Source: Halothece sp. PCC 7418
GTDB taxonomy: Bacteria; Cyanobacteriota; Cyanobacteriia; Cyanobacteriales; Rubidibacteraceae
Length of the DNA stretch: 64,000 nucleotides
Direction: 5' to 3'
NCBI RefSeq assembly: GCF_000317635.1
Contig: NC_019779.1
Span: forward strand, 4,115,171 to 4,179,170
This document shows positions 28,419-37,320 of this stretch, piece by piece. The first letter of the stretch is position 1, and each line of letters opens with the position of its first letter. Under the pieces are notes generated by a model. That model searched no databases, was not told where the DNA came from, and saw nothing but the letters and a program-made list of their open reading frames with translations. Both the position numbers and the translations under genes were made by a program.

Positions 28419-28526
28419 GATATAAGGATGAGCAGAGTAGTTTTGACAGTGAATCATTGAGGATACCCATTTCTCAACCCACTCAAAAAAGCTCTAGGAC
28501 ACGCCCATTAAGGAGAAATAAAGACC

Positions 28527-29486
28527 TTGACCAAGCAAACCACCCAAAGTCTGACCGCAATTATCGGTGGGATTATTGCAGCACTCCTGATCCTGATTGG
28601 TTTTAACTCGTATGTGGTAATTAATCCAGGGGAAGCAGGGGTACTCAGCATTCTGGGAAAAGCCCAAGAAGATGCTCTTCTCGAAGGGATTCATTATAAA
28701 ATTCCTTTCATTTCCAAAGTTGATGTGTATGATGTGACGGTGCAGAAATTTGAAGTTCCTGCCCAAAGTGCAACTAAAGACTTACAGGATCTTAAAGCCA
28801 GTTTTGCCATTAACTTTCGTCTTGATCCCGTAAAAGTGGTTGATATTCGTCGGAAGCAAGGGACACTCAGTAACGTCGTTTCTAAAATTGTTGCCCCCCA
28901 AACTCAAGAATCGTTTAAAGTGGCTGCAGCACGGAAAACCGCCGAAGAAGCGATCACCCGACGGGATGAATTAAAAGAGGACTTTGATATTGCCCTTAAT
29001 CAACGCCTCGACAAGTATGGTATCGTTGTTTTAGATACCAGTGTGATTGACTTGAACTTTACTAAAGAGTTTGCCCAAGCAGTAGAAGACAAACAAATTG
29101 CCGAACAACGGGCGCAACGAGCGGTTTACATTGCTAGGGAAGCAGAACAAGAAGCGCAAGCCGATATTAATCGCGCCAAAGGGAAAGCAGAAGCGCAACG
29201 TCTCCTCGCGGAAACCTTACGTGCCCAAGGAGGGTCATTAGTTCTGCAAAAAGAAGCCATTGAAGCTTGGCGACAAGGGGGGTCGCAAATGCCCAATGTT
29301 TTAGTCATGGGTGGCGAAAATAACAGCAGTGTTCCCTTCTTATTTAATCTGGGGGATCTTGCCGATATTGACCAAGACCGTCCTTCCCCAGAAGATGCGT
29401 CTCCCCTTGATGAACCTTCTCCCTTTGAGGATAATGAGGAGGACTCTTCTTCCCTTGATTTGCCTCCAAGTTATGGTGGTTTATAG
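28527..29486 (+). CDS. SPFH/band-7 (prohibitin-like) membrane protein, copy A
   Basis: A 319-aa protein with one N-terminal membrane anchor (about 9-31, LTAIIGGIIAALLILIGFNS), the SPFH domain (about 32-200, VVINPGEAGVLSILGK through QNRLDKYG-type strand) and an Ala/Glu/Arg-rich helix (AEQEAQADINRAKGKAEAQR), then an acidic Ser/Pro-rich tail. Prohibitin-like proteins form rings that organise membrane microdomains and regulate FtsH-type proteases. The start is TTG; AAGGAG lies 12 nt upstream. A close paralog follows at 29606. Confidence 0.92.
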   Translation: MTKQTTQSLTAIIGGIIAALLILIGFNSYVVINPGEAGVLSILGKAQEDALLEGIHYKIPFISKVDVYDVTVQKFEVPAQSATKDLQDLKASFAINFRLDPVKVVDIRRKQGTLSNVVSKIVAPQTQESFKVAAARKTAEEAITRRDELKEDFDIALNQRLDKYGIVVLDTSVIDLNFTKEFAQAVEDKQIAEQRAQRAVYIAREAEQEAQADINRAKGKAEAQRLLAETLRAQGGSLVLQKEAIEAWRQGGSQMPNVLVMGGENNSSVPFLFNLGDLADIDQDRPSPEDASPLDEPSPFEDNEEDSSSLDLPPSYGGL

Positions 29487-29605
29487 CCGTTGGTGCAGGA
29501 AACCAAGCGTTAACTATTGTTAGAGGAAGTATCTGGGCGCGTGCGGCGAGTTCTGTAACAAATAACAAATAACAAATAACCAACAACCAACACGGAGCAA
29601 AATTC

Positions 29606-30568
29606 TTGACTCAACCCAATATCCAAAGCCTAACTGCCATTATTGGTGGTATAATCGCTGCTGTCTTACTCATCATTGGCTTTAACTCATACACCGTCAT
29701 TAACCCAGGGGAAGCGGGGGTACTCAGTATTTTAGGGAAACCCCAAGAAAACCCCCTTTTAGAAGGGATTCACTTTAAACCCCCTATCATTTCCAAGGTT
29801 GATGTCTATGATGTCACTGTTCAAAAATATGAAGTGCCAGCGCAAAGTGCCACTAAAGATTTACAAGACTTAAATGCCAGTTTTGCCATCAACTTTCGTC
29901 TTGATCCGGTGAAAGTGGTGGATATCCGCCGTAAACAAGGAACATTGAGTAATGTGGTGGCAAAAATTATTTCTCCACAAACTCAAGAATCCTTTAAAGT
30001 GGCTGCAGCACGAAAAACGGCAGAAGAAGCGATCACCCGACGTGATGAATTAAAAGCAGATTTTGATGTCGCCTTGAACCAACGACTGGAGAAATATGGA
30101 ATTATTGTTCTTGATACCAGCGTCGTTGATCTCAACTTTACTAAAGCCTTTGCTCAGGCAGTAGAAGACAAACAAATTGCTGAACAAAGTGCGCAACGGG
30201 CGGTTTACATTGCCCGAGAAGCAGAACAAAAAGCCCAAGCCGATATTAATCGCGCCAAAGGACGAGCGGAAGCCCAACGCTTACTCGCAGAAACCTTACG
30301 CGCCCAAGGAGGATCATTAGTTCTGCAAAAAGAAGCGATCGCAGCATGGCGTGATGGTGGCTCACAAATGCCCAATGTCTTAGTGATGGGAGGAGAAAAC
30401 AAGAGCAGTGTTCCCTTCTTATTTAATCTGGGCGATCTTGCTGATATTGACCAAGACCGTCCTTCCCCAGAAGAAGCATCTCCCCTTGATGAACCGTCTC
30501 CTTTTGCAGAAGATGACGATTCCGCTTTAGACCTTCCTTCTGGTTATGACAGTTTAGATCTCAATTAA
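29606..30568 (+). CDS. SPFH/band-7 (prohibitin-like) membrane protein, copy B
   Basis: A 320-aa tandem paralog of the preceding gene. It is near-identical through the SPFH domain and the Glu/Ala-rich helix, and diverges mainly in the acidic C-terminal tail and at scattered sites (for example KPPIISKVD against KIPFISKVD). It also starts with TTG, with GGAG about 10 nt upstream. The 119-bp spacer contains a short AACAAAT repeat (about 29560-29590). The pair probably co-assembles in the membrane. Confidence 0.92.
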   Translation: MTQPNIQSLTAIIGGIIAAVLLIIGFNSYTVINPGEAGVLSILGKPQENPLLEGIHFKPPIISKVDVYDVTVQKYEVPAQSATKDLQDLNASFAINFRLDPVKVVDIRRKQGTLSNVVAKIISPQTQESFKVAAARKTAEEAITRRDELKADFDVALNQRLEKYGIIVLDTSVVDLNFTKAFAQAVEDKQIAEQSAQRAVYIAREAEQKAQADINRAKGRAEAQRLLAETLRAQGGSLVLQKEAIAAWRDGGSQMPNVLVMGGENKSSVPFLFNLGDLADIDQDRPSPEEASPLDEPSPFAEDDDSALDLPSGYDSLDLN

Positions 30569-30577
30569 GCCAAGGCA

Positions 30578-31357
30578 TTAATATTCTGAGGACAAGGTTT
30601 CGGTGGCATCTTGACTACCGAAACTGTCTTCAGTTTCCCCTTCTTCAATGACGATCACGGTAATATTGTCTGAACCCCCGTTTTCTTTGGCCGTTTCAAT
30701 GAGTTGAGTGACTGCTTTATCACAGGTTTCCGCAGCATTGAGATAACGATTAATTTCCTCTTCTCGGACTTCTCCAGTTAAACCATCACTACAGAGCAAG
30801 AGCCGATCGCGCGGTTGAATATTGAGAATATCAATATCAATGCTATAGAGTTCTTTGCGACCTAAACACTGGGATAAAACGTGCCGCCAAGGGTGAACTT
30901 CTGCTTCTGCTGGGGAAATCGTACCTGACTTGAGCGCCCAAGCCACCCAAGTATGATCTTCAGTGAGTTGAATCAGTTCATGATCTCGCCAGAGGTAGAG
31001 TCGAGAGTCTCCCACATGAACACACCAGGCTTGATTTTTACGAAAGATCACACCGACAACCGTTGTTCCCATTTCCGCCCGTTCGGGATGGGTTTGTTGA
31101 TCGGCAATGATTTTTTCGTTGGCTTCCTCAACGGCTTGGTGAAGCAACACTTCTGAGTTGAGATCACAGTCCCAATGTTCTTCTAGGTAATCACTAATAG
31201 CTTGTGTCGCGATTTTACTGGCTTCTTGTCCGCCAGCGTGTCCACCCATGCCATCGGCAACGATAAAGAAACGCCCTCGCGGATCGTAGTATAAGCAGTC
31301 TTGGTTGACTGCACGCATCATTCCAGTATCAGTTCGCCCATTAAAGCGACGTTTCAT
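30578..31357 (-). CDS. PP2C-family serine/threonine phosphatase (PphA/Stp1-like)
   Basis: A 259-aa metal-dependent protein phosphatase. All catalytic blocks are present: the N-terminal RTDTGMMRAVNQDC, VADGMGGHAGG (metal-binding Asp and Gly), TTVVGVIF, HVGDSRLYLW, LCSDGLTG and SDNITVIVIE. Members of this type in cyanobacteria dephosphorylate signalling proteins such as PII, or kinase targets; the substrate here is not determined. It faces copy B of the SPFH pair with 9 nt between stops, and is divergent from nothing immediate: the ABC1 kinase gene lies upstream on the same strand. Confidence 0.95.
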   Translation of the reverse strand: MKRRFNGRTDTGMMRAVNQDCLYYDPRGRFFIVADGMGGHAGGQEASKIATQAISDYLEEHWDCDLNSEVLLHQAVEEANEKIIADQQTHPERAEMGTTVVGVIFRKNQAWCVHVGDSRLYLWRDHELIQLTEDHTWVAWALKSGTISPAEAEVHPWRHVLSQCLGRKELYSIDIDILNIQPRDRLLLCSDGLTGEVREEEINRYLNAAETCDKAVTQLIETAKENGGSDNITVIVIEEGETEDSFGSQDATETLSSEY

Positions 31358-31413
31358 AGCCTTTTTTTATAACCAGTGTACAGAACAAAAAATAATAGGT
31401 TTATTTTATCGGT

Positions 31414-33198
31414 TTATTGCATTCGATCCCAACGATCTAAACGTTTTAATAAACGAATAAATGCAAATCCAGATGCCCCTGCAGCAAACGCCATAATCAC
31501 AGCTAAAGTGATAAAGTCATTGACAATGAGTAGGGTGGCTGAGATGGTAAAGCCGACGATGAGTAAGGTGTAATTTGTTCCGAGTTGCACGCCACTCATC
31601 CGTCGTAAAATGCGATCCGTTTCAATGGAACGAACCCGCAGGCGGAGATCACCTCTCTCTAGCTTATCAATGGTTTCTTCGACGCGACGGGGTAAGCCCA
31701 ACGCCGTTGAACTCACTTGGGCTGCTTGTCGTCCAATTTCATCGAGAAAAGTCTTGTTGCTATCGTAACCGTTACTGTTCATAAGATCCATCGCATAAGG
31801 CTGCGCCACGGCCATAAAGTTAAATTCAGGGTCAAGGGTTTTCCCGACCCCTTCCAGAGTGGAAAAGGCTCTCATGACGAAAGTAAAGGTGGCGGGAAAC
31901 CGAAAGGGGTTGTTATAGGCAATTTCGTATAAATCATCACTGATTTCAGCAACAGATTGTTCCTCAAAGGGTTCATCCATGAAGTTATCCAGCATATACT
32001 GAATCGAACGACGAACCGCACTGGTGTCGCCAACAGGGGCAAGTGCGCCCAATTCAACCAAGGATTTTAAGACGCGATCGCCATTTTTTTCCGCAATGCC
32101 AAACAGGGTCTCCATCAATTGTTCCCGAACATTGCCTTTAATCCGTCCCATCATGCCAAAATCATAAAAAATGAGTTGTCCTTGGGGACTAACCGCTAAA
32201 TTACCAGGATGAGGATCGGCGTGAAAGAAGCCATCATAGAGGAGTTGTTGCAGATAGGTTTCCGCACCTAAACGAGCGATGACACTGCGATCAACCCCTG
32301 CTGCATCGAGGGCTTCGTGATGACTGACTTTAATCCCGGGAACAAATTCTAACGTTAACACTCGTAAGGAGGTATAACGCCAATAAACGCGGGGAACGCG
32401 CACTTGTTTATAGTTTTGGAAATTACGGCGGAACGTATCTGCATTACGCCCTTCGTTGAGATAGTCGGCTTCTTCCCAGAGAATGCGACAACATTCGTCA
32501 TAAATGCCTATCCAATCCCGTCCCTTTCCCCAACGGGGATGATTTTGGAAATAGCGAGCAATGCGCTTGAGGATGGCTAAATCAATGGTAAATAATTTTT
32601 TCAGACCTGGACGTTGGACCTTGACAACAACGGTTTCCCCATTATGGAGTTGCGCTTTGTGAACTTGTCCTAAACTCGCTGCTGCTAACGGCGTGGGGTC
32701 AAAACTTGGAAAGAGTTGGTCAACGGATTTGCCTAAGTCTTCTTTAATAATGGCTGCGACCTGTTCAAAGTCAAAGGCAGGAACTCGATCTTGGAGTTTC
32801 GAGAGTTCATCCACATACTCAATCGGGAAAATATCAGCGCGAGTGGAGAAGAGTTGACCCACTTTAATAAAGGTGGGACCTAACTCTAAGAGACTTTCTC
32901 GAATCCATACTGCTCTGGCTTGACGGCGAGCTTTCTTTTTTTCTTCACTATAACCGCCGATATAGCTCCATTTTTTCCCTTCTAACCACAGTTTGAAGAG
33001 AAGTGTAAGCACAAAAAACCAAATATCCAACCGTCGGCGGTTGCGGGAATAGTTTTCTCGGTTCCAACGATAGGCTTTTTTCCCCGCTTCTGGGGAAGAA
33101 GAAGCGGAGGACAATTGTTTGTTTAGAGGCTGATTCGATTTCTCAGAGAGCGCAGACACAGCACGATTCCTTGATAGCGTTTTGGCGGTAGAGTGCAA
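31414..33198 (-). CDS. ABC1/AarF/UbiB family atypical kinase
   Basis: A 594-aa protein with the UbiB-family KxGQ block (GPTFIKVGQLFSTRADIFP) and AAASLGQVHKAQL in place of a glycine-rich loop. The VVVKVQRPG Lys, catalytic HADPHPGNLAV and metal-binding FYDFGMMG follow. Two hydrophobic helices near the C-terminus (LGTNYTLLIVGFTISATLLI) anchor it to a membrane. In cyanobacteria and plastids these ADCK-like proteins support quinone or tocopherol metabolism and plastoglobule function. The upstream gene at 33228 is on the same strand, 29 nt away. Confidence 0.93.
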   Translation of the reverse strand: MHSTAKTLSRNRAVSALSEKSNQPLNKQLSSASSSPEAGKKAYRWNRENYSRNRRRLDIWFFVLTLLFKLWLEGKKWSYIGGYSEEKKKARRQARAVWIRESLLELGPTFIKVGQLFSTRADIFPIEYVDELSKLQDRVPAFDFEQVAAIIKEDLGKSVDQLFPSFDPTPLAAASLGQVHKAQLHNGETVVVKVQRPGLKKLFTIDLAILKRIARYFQNHPRWGKGRDWIGIYDECCRILWEEADYLNEGRNADTFRRNFQNYKQVRVPRVYWRYTSLRVLTLEFVPGIKVSHHEALDAAGVDRSVIARLGAETYLQQLLYDGFFHADPHPGNLAVSPQGQLIFYDFGMMGRIKGNVREQLMETLFGIAEKNGDRVLKSLVELGALAPVGDTSAVRRSIQYMLDNFMDEPFEEQSVAEISDDLYEIAYNNPFRFPATFTFVMRAFSTLEGVGKTLDPEFNFMAVAQPYAMDLMNSNGYDSNKTFLDEIGRQAAQVSSTALGLPRRVEETIDKLERGDLRLRVRSIETDRILRRMSGVQLGTNYTLLIVGFTISATLLIVNDFITLAVIMAFAAGASGFAFIRLLKRLDRWDRMQ

Positions 33199-33227
33199 CG
33201 GAAAACTTCACTTAGAAAGAAATTCCG

Positions 33228-33584
33228 TTATGATTCGTTTTGGCTTCGATAGGCGTTGAGTTCGGTGCGTAAGCTGGCGATGGAAGCTCTTAACTCATCA
33301 ACCATCGCTTGTACATCTTCTGGTGAACGGCGAGTGGTTGTTTTCGTACTTGATGCCGAACTAGGCTCAGTGGTGGTGGAAGTGGCACTGGAAGTTGACT
33401 GACCTTCGTTTTGTTCAGCGCGAGCCATCACTTCTTCCACAAAGTCTCGCATGGCTTCTCGTTGTTTTGCTTCGAGTTGTCCTAATTCACTGAGACTGTT
33501 GGTGACGGTATCTTCGATACGCTCACCAAGGACTTCCGCAAAAGCGCGACCGACATAAAAGGCGTGCAGAGCAGGATTACTCAT
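33228..33584 (-). CDS. Conserved cyanobacterial protein (DUF6825-like)
   Basis: About 118 aa, starting MSNPALHAFYVGRAFAEVLG. An N-terminal helix is followed by an acidic coiled segment (EAKQREAMRDFVEEVMARAE), a Ser/Thr-rich linker (about 66-88), and a short C-terminal coiled coil (VDELRASIASLRTELNAYR). The frame is open 25 codons upstream, but that extension looks non-coding. It resembles a small family found throughout cyanobacteria and plastids with no assigned function. It is probably co-transcribed with the ABC1 kinase. Confidence 0.82.
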   Translation of the reverse strand: MSNPALHAFYVGRAFAEVLGERIEDTVTNSLSELGQLEAKQREAMRDFVEEVMARAEQNEGQSTSSATSTTTEPSSASSTKTTTRRSPEDVQAMVDELRASIASLRTELNAYRSQNES

Positions 33585-33677
33585 AAAAAATAATACAGAT
33601 AGAGGGTAATTGTAGGTTTCGTAACAAATTATAACGTGCAGATGAGAGGCAATGAGCAACGACTCACAGATCTTTCA

Positions 33678-35390
33678 TTACGAATCAAGTTCCCTCTCTC
33701 TAGCGGACTGAGAGGGGTTTGGTGATCGAACTGTTTGCAACACCGTCAACCCTGCGACTAAGGTTCGATCTTCGCTAATATGAGGAAATTTGAGTTGGGA
33801 GTCAGGTACACCTCTCTCTAGCTGCCGTTTTCGCACAATATTAAAACTTCCTGAAGCCAGTAAATGCAGTTGGGGGGGTGGGACTAAGTCTTGCCGTTTT
33901 GCGCCATAGCGGGGATTGACTTCTTTTAAGATTTCATCAAATCGTAACAAGAGTTTTTCTAAGTTGGGTAACGCCTGATCAGGAGGAAGTTCAATATTGA
34001 GAATGTAATGGGCTGGGGTTTCTTTTTCGGACAGGGTGAGACAAAAGTCTTCTAAGGTGAGATTAAATTCGGTTTGTAACCGTTGCATGACGGCGACCGC
34101 ATGAGCTTCTGTTGTTTTCTCAACGGTGGAAGAAATGAGTCCTCCGCGACGATGACGAAATACAATGAGGGGGGCTTGATTGTAAAACCCCACAACTTGC
34201 ACAACATCGCCATTATCGTAACGGTAAAAGCCACTATAGTTTGTGACAAGAATTCGGTAGCGTTGTCCGATTTCGACTTCTACTGCGAGTAGGGTTTGGG
34301 GTTCTTTTGCATCCCATTCTGATTCAGGAATAAATTCAAAGAAACCCGTCCCTACTGCTAAGACACTCCCATCCACGTCGAGATCGGGATAGATGCTATA
34401 AGTGGCTTCGGCGGAGGCGTAAGCAGCGCCAAAAACGGGGGTATTTTCGAGGTAGTGGGGGAAACGTTGTAAATAAAAGTCTGATGTTCCTCCTCTTGCG
34501 GTGGCGATATAGGAGAGGTTTTCCCAAACTTGCGGAGGGGTTAATCGTCCTTGACGAGTTAAAATCGTTTGTAATTGTTGGGCGCGTTGCGGTTGCGGTT
34601 GGAGTTGTTTTTCGAGTTGATTTCGTAAGTGAGATTCAAGGGTTAACCAGTTGGGAATTGTTCCTGTTTTTAAGTTATCAATGAGGTCATCACTATACTG
34701 TTCTAAATATTGACAAGTCCTCAGAATCAGCATGGGAAAATTAGCAACAATTCCGCCTGTTTCTGGATTTTGTAGGGCAAAGAGAAGGCAGAGATAATGA
34801 CGGGCGAAACTATCACTCACTTGTAAGGTTTCGTAAGGATTCGCAAAGAGTTGTTGATAGACCCATTTTCCCATTTTTAAAACGCCAGCAGAACCACTAC
34901 CATAGGGAATTCCCCCTGAGGTGTAACCAGAAATATTGGTGCTGTTGGTCAGCAAAAGTTTTCGTAAATGTGTGCCTCTTTTTTTTAATGCTGTACTGAG
35001 AAAACCGATACTAATTAAGTTTGCCCAGCCTAAGGAATTTTGAAACTTTTTCGTGACTGGAATCAGTTTTTGTTTTCCTGTTGAACCACTGGTGGTGTTG
35101 AAATAGACGGCGCGATCGCGCGTTAAAATATTTTCTTCTCCTGCTGCCATCTGTTGGATATACGGTTCATATTCATCATAGTTGCGAACTCTCATGCGCG
35201 ATCGAAATTCATCAATACTTTTAATCTGACTCAATTTTTCTTCTTGTCCGAAAAGTGTATTTTGATGCCGAGTCAGTACGGCTTGTAAAAATTTCTCTTG
35301 TGTTTTGATAACGGCTTTGGTTTGTTGTTGAAATTGTATTTTTGCCACTTGGGAAGTCTGACTTAAAAGACTTAATAAAAGATTAGACAT
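33678..35390 (-). CDS. GH3 family adenylating enzyme (acyl-acid-amido synthetase-like)
   Basis: A 570-aa member of the GH3 branch of the ANL adenylating superfamily. The ATP loop is FNTTSGSTGKQKLIPV, followed by YASAEATYSIYPD and the TNYSGFYRYDNGDVVQVVGF block that closes the adenylate site. The C-terminal domain has RRGGLISSTVEKTTEAH. Plant GH3 enzymes join amino acids to auxin or jasmonate. The bacterial members' substrates are mostly unknown, so I give no function beyond acyl adenylation. The gene starts 45 bp from the divergent JmjC-like gene. Confidence 0.9.
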   Translation of the reverse strand: MSNLLLSLLSQTSQVAKIQFQQQTKAVIKTQEKFLQAVLTRHQNTLFGQEEKLSQIKSIDEFRSRMRVRNYDEYEPYIQQMAAGEENILTRDRAVYFNTTSGSTGKQKLIPVTKKFQNSLGWANLISIGFLSTALKKRGTHLRKLLLTNSTNISGYTSGGIPYGSGSAGVLKMGKWVYQQLFANPYETLQVSDSFARHYLCLLFALQNPETGGIVANFPMLILRTCQYLEQYSDDLIDNLKTGTIPNWLTLESHLRNQLEKQLQPQPQRAQQLQTILTRQGRLTPPQVWENLSYIATARGGTSDFYLQRFPHYLENTPVFGAAYASAEATYSIYPDLDVDGSVLAVGTGFFEFIPESEWDAKEPQTLLAVEVEIGQRYRILVTNYSGFYRYDNGDVVQVVGFYNQAPLIVFRHRRGGLISSTVEKTTEAHAVAVMQRLQTEFNLTLEDFCLTLSEKETPAHYILNIELPPDQALPNLEKLLLRFDEILKEVNPRYGAKRQDLVPPPQLHLLASGSFNIVRKRQLERGVPDSQLKFPHISEDRTLVAGLTVLQTVRSPNPSQSARERELDS

Positions 35391-35435
35391 CAGAATTAAA
35401 GATATAATGAATTGAGGTGAATTTAAGTTTGATTT

Positions 35436-36356
35436 ATGATCAGTAAAACGATCCAGAAAATTGCTCTCTGCGATTTATCTTTAGAATCTTTAGATAATTT
35501 TAAGATTCCAATAGTTATCACTGGATTATTGGGAAAAGATACGGAATGGAACTTAGATTATCTTTGCGAAACCATAAGCGATCATCGGTTTTTATTTCGG
35601 CATTATGGACAGCAACGCTATCAACAGGATAAACAAAAATGGCAGAGTATTGGCAGTGGGGTAGAAGTGCGAGAAATGCTATTTTCTGAGTATGCCCAAA
35701 TGCTACGCAATGGTCAAGCCAAAGCGGAAGATATTTATTTAGCGAAAGCCGATCTCAAGGATACTCCCTTATCCCAAAGCCATTCCTTACAAGCATTGGG
35801 GTCTAAACTCAATTTAACTCCAGTCACTGACTATCGGATGTATATGGGACATGGGGGACATACCGCCTCCCTACACTACGATATTCTACATGGGACACTC
35901 TGTCAGCTTTACGGTCAGAAAAAAGTGATTCTTTTTCCTCCTCGGGTTACCCCATTTTTATATCCCTTTCCGATTTGGGTTCATTTGACTCATGGGATGA
36001 AATTACGCTGTTGTTATAGTCAAGTGGATTTAGAAACGAAAGATTTGACAAAATTTCCTGATTTAAATCTTGCGCTTCGGGAACAAAAAACTGTGACCTT
36101 AAATGCGGGAGAAGTGCTTTTTATTCCTGTGGGATGGTGGCATGAAATTAGCACCCTTGACACTAATGAAATATCTTGTTCAGTCAGTCGGTTTTGGCAA
36201 GTTTCTGCCCAAGCGGAAGGCTATTTATCTTGGCAACGGTGGCGACCTGTATTGGGAAATATTCTCGCTTTACCGCATCAGACGCAAAGGATGATTAAGC
36301 AATTCTTAAAACAGCCCACTTGGGCAACAATTCGGGAAATTTTGTATAGAATCTAG
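35436..36356 (+). CDS. Cupin-8/JmjC-like Fe(II)/2-oxoglutarate oxygenase
   Basis: A 306-aa protein with a JmjC/FIH-type double-stranded beta-helix. SLHYDILHGTLCQLYG has the HxD iron ligands, VILFPPRVTPFLYPFP matches the family's LFPP turn, and LFIPVGWWHEI holds the distal His. Such enzymes hydroxylate proteins, RNA or small molecules. It is the first of four plus-strand genes (to 38718), with 26 nt to the next. The start at 35436 (ATGATCAGTAAAACG) has no strong Shine-Dalgarno. Confidence 0.88.
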   Translation: MISKTIQKIALCDLSLESLDNFKIPIVITGLLGKDTEWNLDYLCETISDHRFLFRHYGQQRYQQDKQKWQSIGSGVEVREMLFSEYAQMLRNGQAKAEDIYLAKADLKDTPLSQSHSLQALGSKLNLTPVTDYRMYMGHGGHTASLHYDILHGTLCQLYGQKKVILFPPRVTPFLYPFPIWVHLTHGMKLRCCYSQVDLETKDLTKFPDLNLALREQKTVTLNAGEVLFIPVGWWHEISTLDTNEISCSVSRFWQVSAQAEGYLSWQRWRPVLGNILALPHQTQRMIKQFLKQPTWATIREILYRI

Positions 36357-36382
36357 GAAGGAATCTGAGGAAGATAGGAGTG

Positions 36383-36862
36383 ATGATTGTTTTAATTAGC
36401 TTTCTTGCTGCGTTTGTGGTTGCGAGTTTGGTGGAATACTGGATACACCGCCTGATGCACGCTTCCCAAAAATTTGGCGAACGTCATCGGGATCATCATC
36501 GTCGGAATGAAGGACAAGGGGTGATCTGGGAGTTCTTGGATTATGTTAAGGGCAGCGCGATCGCGATGGGATTGCCGTTTTTGATTTCCGTAGAAATCGG
36601 AAGCGGTTGGTTACTCGGTGCGCTAACCTATGCTGCCTTTTCTGCTTACGCCCATCAACTGCAACACGAAAACCCCACCCGTTGCTTCTGGATGAAAATG
36701 CCCGTTCACTATGTTCATCATAAATATGGAATGTGGCATCATAATTTTGGTTTAGGAGTGGATTGGTGGGATCATGTCTTTGGCACGTACAAGCAAGTCG
36801 ATTGGCTGACAGAAGAAGAATTGTCCCAGCAAACCAGCTATTTTGCCCTCAAATGGTGGTAG
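36383..36862 (+). CDS. Fatty acid hydroxylase superfamily / beta-carotene-hydroxylase-like membrane protein
   Basis: About 159 aa, a membrane di-iron hydroxylase with an eight-histidine pattern: EYWIHRLMHAS, RHRDHHRRNEG, HQLQHEN, and VHYVHHKYGMWHHNF with WWDHVFG. Members add a hydroxyl to a lipid, sterol or carotenoid. The chain is short for sterol desaturases and closer in size to bacterial carotenoid or fatty acid hydroxylases. ATG 36383 is preferred; GTG at 36380 directly precedes it in frame. GAGGAAG lies about 10 nt upstream. Confidence 0.88.
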   Translation: MIVLISFLAAFVVASLVEYWIHRLMHASQKFGERHRDHHRRNEGQGVIWEFLDYVKGSAIAMGLPFLISVEIGSGWLLGALTYAAFSAYAHQLQHENPTRCFWMKMPVHYVHHKYGMWHHNFGLGVDWWDHVFGTYKQVDWLTEEELSQQTSYFALKWW

Positions 36863-36965
36863 ATTACACTGATTGCAGTGGGCAAGAATTAATCTCCGAA
36901 TCAGGTCATTCTCAGTTCCCAACTGTACAAATTTCTCAACACTTGTTTTAGAAAGGAGAGTGACG

Positions 36966-37280
36966 TTGAGTTACTTCCAAGAGGCAAAAGCACACTTCAT
37001 TGCAAGTCATCAAAACCCAATTAATCAGGCTTTACACCACATCGTTAATATTCTCGTCTTTGTGGGGATTGGTTATTTGTTCATCGACTGGCGACTCAGT
37101 CTCGTTTGTGGTGTCTTAACCCAAGTTTTAGCCATTGGTGGACATACCTTTTTCGAGAAAAATGAACCAGCATTTAAAAAATATCCTGGAATTGTCATTC
37201 TAGCTTCGATGTCTTGGTCATTTGAAAACTGGTTTGGTTTACGTCAGTTATTCCAAGCCACAAAACAACAATCCAATTAA
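36966..37280 (+). CDS. Mpo1/YGL010w-like (DUF962) membrane protein
   Basis: About 104 aa. YFQEAKAHFIASHQNPINQALHHIVN, two or three hydrophobic segments, and GGHTFFEKNEPAFKKYPG match the DUF962 family. Its yeast member Mpo1 is an Fe(II)-dependent dioxygenase in alpha-oxidation of 2-hydroxy fatty acids, with metal-binding His residues. I chose TTG 36966 because AAGGAG lies 7 nt upstream. An in-frame GTG at 36960 is too close to that site, and the longer frame from 36873 reads as non-coding. Its position after a hydroxylase gene fits a lipid 2-hydroxylation/alpha-oxidation pair, but that is inference. Confidence 0.85.
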   Translation: MSYFQEAKAHFIASHQNPINQALHHIVNILVFVGIGYLFIDWRLSLVCGVLTQVLAIGGHTFFEKNEPAFKKYPGIVILASMSWSFENWFGLRQLFQATKQQSN

Positions 37281-37320
37281 ATCAACTGTAGTCAAACCCT
37301 TTGTGAGGAGTCTTTAATTC

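Noticed and set aside
28263..28460. 65-aa ORF within the structured region
   Set aside because: It overlaps several perfect stems and has no recognisable protein pattern or ribosome-binding site.
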